This document shows, one piece after another, positions 60,113-64,000 of a stretch of 64,000 nucleotides of DNA (positions within the stretch are counted from its first letter, which is position 1; every line of letters begins with the position of its first letter). The position numbers and the translations under genes were made by a program. The notes under the pieces were generated by a model. The model was given only the letters and a program-made list of their open reading frames with translations, was not told where the DNA came from and did no database searches. The stretch is from Pseudomonas sediminis (GTDB lineage: Bacteria; Pseudomonadota; Gammaproteobacteria; Pseudomonadales; Pseudomonadaceae): assembly GCF_002741105.1 (NCBI RefSeq), contig NZ_NIQU01000009.1, positions 62,001-126,000 of the forward strand, written 5' to 3'.

Positions 60113-60742
60113 ATGTCTGGCCCTGAGAGAATAACCCTGGCCATGACCGGCGCCTCGGGCGCGCAATACGGCCTGCGCCTGCTCGACTGCCTGGTGCAGG
60201 AAGAGCGCGAAGTGCACTTCCTGATCTCCAAGGCTGCGCAGTTGGTGATGGCCACCGAAACCGACGTGGCGCTACCGGCCAAACCGCAGTCCATGGCGCA
60301 GTTCCTGACCGAGTACACCGGTGCGGCGCCGGGGCAGATCCGCGTCTACGGCAAGGAAGACTGGATGGCCCCGGCCGCCTCCGGCTCCGGTGCGCCCACT
60401 GCCATGGTGGTAGTGCCGTGCAGCACCGGCACCTTGTCGGCCATCGCTGCCGGTGCCTGCAACAACCTGATCGAGCGCGCCGCCGACGTAGCCTTGAAGG
60501 AGCGCCGCCAGCTGATTCTGGTGCCGCGTGAGGCGCCGTATTCGAGCATCCATCTGGAGAACATGCTCAAGCTGTCGAATCTGGGCGTGACCATCCTGCC
60601 GGCCTCGCCGGGTTTTTATCACCAGCCGCAAACGCTGGATGATCTGGTGGACTTCGTCGTGGCGCGCATCCTCAATTGCCTGAATATCCCCCAGGACATG
60701 CTGCCGCGCTGGGGGGAGCATCATTTGGTATCAGATGACTAA
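60113..60742 (+). CDS. ubiX: Flavin prenyltransferase UbiX
   Basis: A 209-residue enzyme attaching a dimethylallyl group to FMN to make the prenyl-FMN cofactor of UbiD decarboxylases, needed for ubiquinone. The family pattern TGASGAQYGLRLLDCL (FMN loop), VVVPCSTGTLSAIAAGACNNLIERAADVALKERR and REAPYSSIHLENML is complete. It starts at the base after the mpl stop, consistent with one operon. Confidence 0.96.
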   Translation: MSGPERITLAMTGASGAQYGLRLLDCLVQEEREVHFLISKAAQLVMATETDVALPAKPQSMAQFLTEYTGAAPGQIRVYGKEDWMAPAASGSGAPTAMVVVPCSTGTLSAIAAGACNNLIERAADVALKERRQLILVPREAPYSSIHLENMLKLSNLGVTILPASPGFYHQPQTLDDLVDFVVARILNCLNIPQDMLPRWGEHHLVSDD

Positions 60743-60753
60743 GGAGAGTGCTG

Positions 60754-61044
60754 ATGTCCATTGTGAGTCGCTGTGTGTTGGGAAGCGTCTTCACGTTGTC
60801 GTTGCTGCCGGTTGCAGAGGCGTCCATGCGCTGCGGTACCGCCCTGGTTTACGAGGGCGAGCGTAGCGTCGAGGTGCTGCGCAAATGCGGTGAACCCGAT
60901 CAGCGTGAGGTGACACCACCCAGCAGTCCGCAGGGTGGCGGCGTGACAGTCGAGCAATGGGTGTATGGGCCTCGCAATGGCGTCTACCGCTACCTGCGTT
61001 TTCTCGATGGCAAGCTGGTGGAAATAAGGACCGAACGCGGATGA
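60754..61044 (+). CDS. DUF2845-type secreted small protein
   Basis: A 96-residue protein with a signal peptide (about 1-23, ending VAEAS) and the DUF2845 pattern MRCGTALVYEGERSVEVLRKCGEPDQRE...VEQWVYGPRNGVYRYLRFLDGKLVEI, with two conserved Cys in the mature part. Function unknown. The ATG at 60754 has AAGGAG 7 bases upstream; a GTG two codons earlier would overlap that site. Confidence 0.85.
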   Translation: MSIVSRCVLGSVFTLSLLPVAEASMRCGTALVYEGERSVEVLRKCGEPDQREVTPPSSPQGGGVTVEQWVYGPRNGVYRYLRFLDGKLVEIRTERG

Positions 61045-61331
61045 GACGGCCTGTAACGCTCACCCTGTTGCTGGCGCTGAATCTGAGCGGCTGTGCCACC
61101 GTACGCACGCTGGACGCGGCCAAGCCTGGTGCGCCGGTGGTCTATGCCGGCACGCGACTGGATTGGTATGCGATCAATGGCGGGTGCTGCCCGCTGGACC
61201 GTTTCGGCGCCGAAGCGCCAAGCTATCCCAGGCTGGATCTGCCGGCCAGTGCGCTGCTCGATACCTTGTTGCTGCCCCTGTCACTGGCCACTGCGCTGGG
61301 CGTAAGCCTGGGCATTAGTGGCGGGCTGTAA
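61041..61331 (+). CDS. YceK/YidQ-family lipoprotein
   Basis: A 96-residue lipoprotein with lipobox LSGC (Cys17 or near) and the DUF1375 core PVVYAGTRLDWYAINGGCCPLDRFGAEAPSYPRLDLPASALLDTLLLPLSLATAL. A small envelope protein of unknown role. It overlaps the previous stop by ATGA, so the two are co-translated. Confidence 0.87.
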   Translation: MRRPVTLTLLLALNLSGCATVRTLDAAKPGAPVVYAGTRLDWYAINGGCCPLDRFGAEAPSYPRLDLPASALLDTLLLPLSLATALGVSLGISGGL

Positions 61332-61392
61332 CTCGGATGTAATGCGGAGAAGGCGCTGGCGCAGCCTACGGGGTTGGCGTTGCTGGCGTCGC

Positions 61393-61872
61393 TCAGCAGG
61401 TTTCCGTTTCTACTTCCTGGCACACGTCGATCCATTCGGCATCGACCAGTTCGGCCATGCGCTGCGGAGCGATGCGTACGGCGCTGTGGGTGGCGCCGGC
61501 CGCCGGTAGGACCTCATCGAAGGCCAGCAAAGAGCGGTCGCAGTAGACGCTGAGCGGTGTAGCCAGGCCGAATGGACAGACGCCGCCCACCGGATGGCTG
61601 GTCAGCTCTATCACCGTTTGCGCATCGAGCATGCGCGACTTGGCGCCGAAGCATTCCTTCATCTTGCGGTTGTCGATGCGGGCGTCGCCACGGGCGACGA
61701 TCAGCACGTCGCGTTCGGCGATACGAAAGGCCAGGGTCTTGGCGATCTGTCCCGGCGATACGCCATGCGCCTCGGCAGCCAGCGCCACGGTGGCGGTGCT
61801 GGACTGCAGTTCGATGATCGCGATGTCGGGCGCCTTGGCGGCGAAGAAGGCGCGTACAGAGGCCAGGCTCAT
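61393..61872 (-). CDS. YbaK/EbsC-type aminoacyl-tRNA deacylase
   Basis: A 159-residue YbaK-fold protein that hydrolyses mischarged aminoacyl-tRNA in trans. The conserved sequence ALAAEAHGVSPGQIAKTLAFR includes the catalytic Lys, followed by RGDARIDNRKMKECFGAKSRMLDAQTVIELTSHPVGGVCPFGL. The GGVCPFGL motif is typical of the YbaK/ProX group. The start at 61872 (MSLASVRAFF) is preferred over an upstream ATG. Confidence 0.88.
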   Translation of the reverse strand: MSLASVRAFFAAKAPDIAIIELQSSTATVALAAEAHGVSPGQIAKTLAFRIAERDVLIVARGDARIDNRKMKECFGAKSRMLDAQTVIELTSHPVGGVCPFGLATPLSVYCDRSLLAFDEVLPAAGATHSAVRIAPQRMAELVDAEWIDVCQEVETETC

Positions 61873-62031
61873 GAAGCGGTTCCCCAGGGCTGTCGAGGTG
61901 AGCACGACGCTGTGGCCAGTCTGTGCTGGTCAGGCACAGCCTCATCCTGGCGCTGGCGTGGTCGTGAGCACGGCGAAAAAACAAGCGGCCATGCTCGCGC
62001 CGCATAGCCAGCACGTCAAGGCCTGATGGCG

Positions 62032-62898
62032 TCAGTTTGCCAGCAGATGCGCTGCTTTTTCGGCTTCATCGAGCCCGAAGCGACCTTTTTCGTCGCGTGT
62101 TACCCGGCCCATGGCCACGTCCGGGTCGTGGGTGAATACCAGTCGGCCGCCCCGGGAAAACAGATCGCTGAGCAGCGCTTCCTTTTCCTCGATAAGGCCT
62201 TCGGGAAAGCGGTCATAGCCCATGGTGATCGGCAGGTGCACCCAGGGCGCACCGGGGATCAGGTCGCCGGGAAACACCACCGGCCCACCCGGCATGACCA
62301 CCTCCGGCAGCAACTGGCCCGGTGTGTGGCCGTCGCTCCAGTGCAGGCGCCAGTCTGGACCTAGTAGCTCGCAACTGTCGGTTTCGTCGATCAGTTGCAG
62401 GCGGCCGCTGGCTTCCAGCAAAGCCAGCAGCTCCGGGATATAAGAGGCTTTATCGCGGGCGTGTGGATTGCAGGCGCGCTGCCATTGGCGCCGGCCGGTG
62501 ACGAAGCGTGCGTTGGGAAACAGCAGACGTGCGGGTTGATCCGCCTGCCAGGCGGCGAGCAGGCCGCCGGCATGGTCGAAGTGCAGGTGGGTGAGCACGA
62601 CGATATCGATATCGGCATCGCTCAGGCCGACGGCGGCCAGGCTGTCGAGCAGCACGTGACGCTCTTCCTGTACGCCGAAGCGCTGCTTGAGCTCCGGGCT
62701 GAAGAAGGCGCCGATGCCGGTCTCGACAAGGATGTTGCGCTCGTCCTCCTGTACCAGCAGGGCGCGGCAGCCGAGGTCGATGCGGTTCAATTCGTCGGCT
62801 GGCATCCAGCGTTGCCAGAGAGCCTTGGGCGCGTTGCCGAACATGGCGCCGCCATCGAGTTTCTGGCTGTTGCCGGTCAGGGTGGTCAGGGTTCGCAT
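62032..62898 (-). CDS. MBL-fold metallo-hydrolase
   Basis: A 288-residue metallo-beta-lactamase-fold enzyme. The metal motif is THLHFDHAGG (HxHxDH), with further ligands in WSDGHTPGQ and VFTHDP. The fold is of the lactonase/AiiA-like or general MBL-hydrolase type; the substrate cannot be read. It lies 38 bases after the thiolase stop on the same strand and is likely co-transcribed. Confidence 0.85.
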   Translation of the reverse strand: MRTLTTLTGNSQKLDGGAMFGNAPKALWQRWMPADELNRIDLGCRALLVQEDERNILVETGIGAFFSPELKQRFGVQEERHVLLDSLAAVGLSDADIDIVVLTHLHFDHAGGLLAAWQADQPARLLFPNARFVTGRRQWQRACNPHARDKASYIPELLALLEASGRLQLIDETDSCELLGPDWRLHWSDGHTPGQLLPEVVMPGGPVVFPGDLIPGAPWVHLPITMGYDRFPEGLIEEKEALLSDLFSRGGRLVFTHDPDVAMGRVTRDEKGRFGLDEAEKAAHLLAN

Positions 62899-62936
62899 GG
62901 GTTATCTCTTATTCTTGTCCGTTCGCGGTGATTGTT

Positions 62937-64000
62937 TCAGCGTTCGATGGCCAGGGCCACACCCTGGCCGCCACCGATGCACAGGGTAGCCAGGGCACGA
63001 CGGGCATCGCGGCGCTGCATCTCATGCACCAGGCTGACCAGGATGCGGCAGCCGGAGGCGCCGATGGGGTGGCCTAGGGCGATGGCGCCGCCGTTGACAT
63101 TGACCTTGGCGCTGTCCCAATGCAGTTCGCGGCCGACGGCGATGGCCTGGGCGGCAAAGGCTTCGTTGGCCTCGATCAGGTCGAGCTGTTCCAGGCTCCA
63201 GCCGGCGCGTTCCAGCGCCTTACAGCTGGCGAATACCGGGCCGATGCCCATCACTGCCGGATCGACCCCGGCGCTGGCGTGGGCGGCGATACGGGCCAGC
63301 ACCGGCAGTTGCAGTTCGTCGGCTTTCTCGGCGCTCATCAGCAGTACGGCAGCGGCGCCATCGTTGAGGGTCGAAGCGTTGCCTGCGGTCACCGTGCCGT
63401 CATTCTTGAAAGCCGGGCGCAGCTTGCCCAGGCTGTCCAGGCTGGTGCCTGCGCGCGGTTGTTCATCCTGGGCAAAGCGCAGTGGTTCGGCGCCGCGCTG
63501 GGGGATTTCCACCGGGACGATCTCGCCTGCAAAGCGCCCCGCGTCGATGGCGGCCTGGGCGCGCTGCTGCGAACGCAGGGCGAAGGCGTCCTGCTCGGCG
63601 CGGGTGACGCCGTACTGCTCGGCCAGATTCTCGGCGGTGATACCCATGTGGTAATTGTTGAACGCGTCCCATAGGCCGTCCTGAATCATCGTGTCGACCA
63701 ATTGCGCATGGCCCATGCGCAGGCCGCTACGGGCGCCGGGCATGACGTAGGGAGCCAGGCTCATGTTCTCCTGGCCGCCGGCGATGATTATCTCGGCGTC
63801 GCCGCCACGAATGGCCTGGGCGCCGAGGATCACCGCCTTGAGGCCGGAGCCGCAGACCTTGTTCAGGGTCATGGCCGGCACCGTATGTGGCAGGCCGGCG
63901 AGCAGGACACTCTGGCGCGCCGGGTTCTGCCCGGAACCCGCGGTGAGCACCTGGCCGAGAATCACTTCGTCGATCTGCTCGCCCTCGATTCCCGTGCGGG
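62937..64000 (-). CDS. Acetyl-CoA C-acetyltransferase (thiolase), 5' end cut off
   Basis: The visible 354 codons cover most of a thiolase of about 390 residues. The gene runs off the right edge; the first visible residues read RTGIEGEQIDEVILGQVLTAGSGQ, so about 40 residues are missing. Catalytic motifs are NKVCGSGLKAV (Cys), ANEAFAAQAIAV, GGAIALGHPIGASG (His) and LCIGGGQG (Cys). It resembles AtoB/PhaA-type biosynthetic thiolase more than PcaF. Confidence 0.93.
   Translation of the reverse strand, partial: RTGIEGEQIDEVILGQVLTAGSGQNPARQSVLLAGLPHTVPAMTLNKVCGSGLKAVILGAQAIRGGDAEIIIAGGQENMSLAPYVMPGARSGLRMGHAQLVDTMIQDGLWDAFNNYHMGITAENLAEQYGVTRAEQDAFALRSQQRAQAAIDAGRFAGEIVPVEIPQRGAEPLRFAQDEQPRAGTSLDSLGKLRPAFKNDGTVTAGNASTLNDGAAAVLLMSAEKADELQLPVLARIAAHASAGVDPAVMGIGPVFASCKALERAGWSLEQLDLIEANEAFAAQAIAVGRELHWDSAKVNVNGGAIALGHPIGASGCRILVSLVHEMQRRDARRALATLCIGGGQGVALAIER

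Noticed and set aside
58727..60217. A 496-codon frame antisense to mpl
   Set aside because: It covers an intact mpl on the other strand; composition (His, Arg, Gln) is typical of shadow frames.

Overview
The window reads as chromosome of a high-GC Pseudomonas (sensu lato). The xseB, ispA and dxs order, a wspABCDEF-wspR operon, mpl-ubiX, ppa with mtfA, an OprD porin and a CatIJ-type pcaIJ beside pcaF all point that way. A P. mendocina-like relative is plausible but unproven. No rRNA, tRNA, CRISPR array, intact insertion sequence or prophage is visible.

Layout. (1) 1-11.2 kb: a B12 uptake pair (BtuF-like protein, btuB behind a cobalamin riboswitch), then a leftward isoprenoid block. Its xseB-ispA and dxs parts are separated by a DUF2388 protein, a 1090-residue single-chain acyl-CoA carboxylase and an epoxide-hydrolase-like enzyme. 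(2) 11.2-46.2 kb: a nearly continuous catabolic island for protocatechuate and its precursors. It holds pcaQ-pcaHG with a ZapE-like ATPase and an AEC transporter, pcaR-pcaIJF-pcaBDC, a KstD-like flavoprotein, an HBM-type chemoreceptor, an OprD porin, a TRAP transporter, pobA with a divergent AraC regulator, a tripartite tricarboxylate (TTT) transporter, an IclR regulator, a Gfo/Idh dehydrogenase with a TIM-barrel isomerase and a DMT exporter/importer, quiC1, a TetR regulator, an NAD-type quinate/shikimate dehydrogenase and type II dehydroquinase. (3) 46.3-54.8 kb: the Wsp surface-sensing operon, which makes c-di-GMP. (4) 54.9-64 kb: ppa, mtfA, a degenerate PP2C/kinase fusion, a GNAT, mpl, ubiX, small envelope proteins, a YbaK deacylase, an MBL hydrolase and a truncated thiolase.

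How it works together. Quinate and shikimate are oxidised (AroE-like enzyme), dehydrated (AroQ) and aromatised (QuiC1) to protocatechuate. 4-Hydroxybenzoate is hydroxylated to the same compound by PobA. PcaHG, B, C, D, IJ and F carry protocatechuate to succinyl-CoA and acetyl-CoA. No PcaK-type transporter is present; TRAP, TTT, DMT and AEC carriers occupy that niche.

Most interesting signals. Three copies of a 14-bp palindrome (AC-K-AAC-NN-GTT-M-RT) lie in front of the TTT/IclR, quiC1 and aroQ units, and two of them sit beside a 17-bp PcaR-like palindrome. A GGAAC-N3-GTTCY site is shared by the flavoprotein and Gfo/Idh promoters. A PcaQ box overlaps the pcaQ stop codon. AANAANAA (Crc/Hfq-type) motifs lie at four catabolic start sites. 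A 139-bp inverted-repeat element lies between two genes of the putative cyclitol operon. One protein is a fused pseudophosphatase and pseudokinase. All functional assignments come from reading motifs, without database searches.
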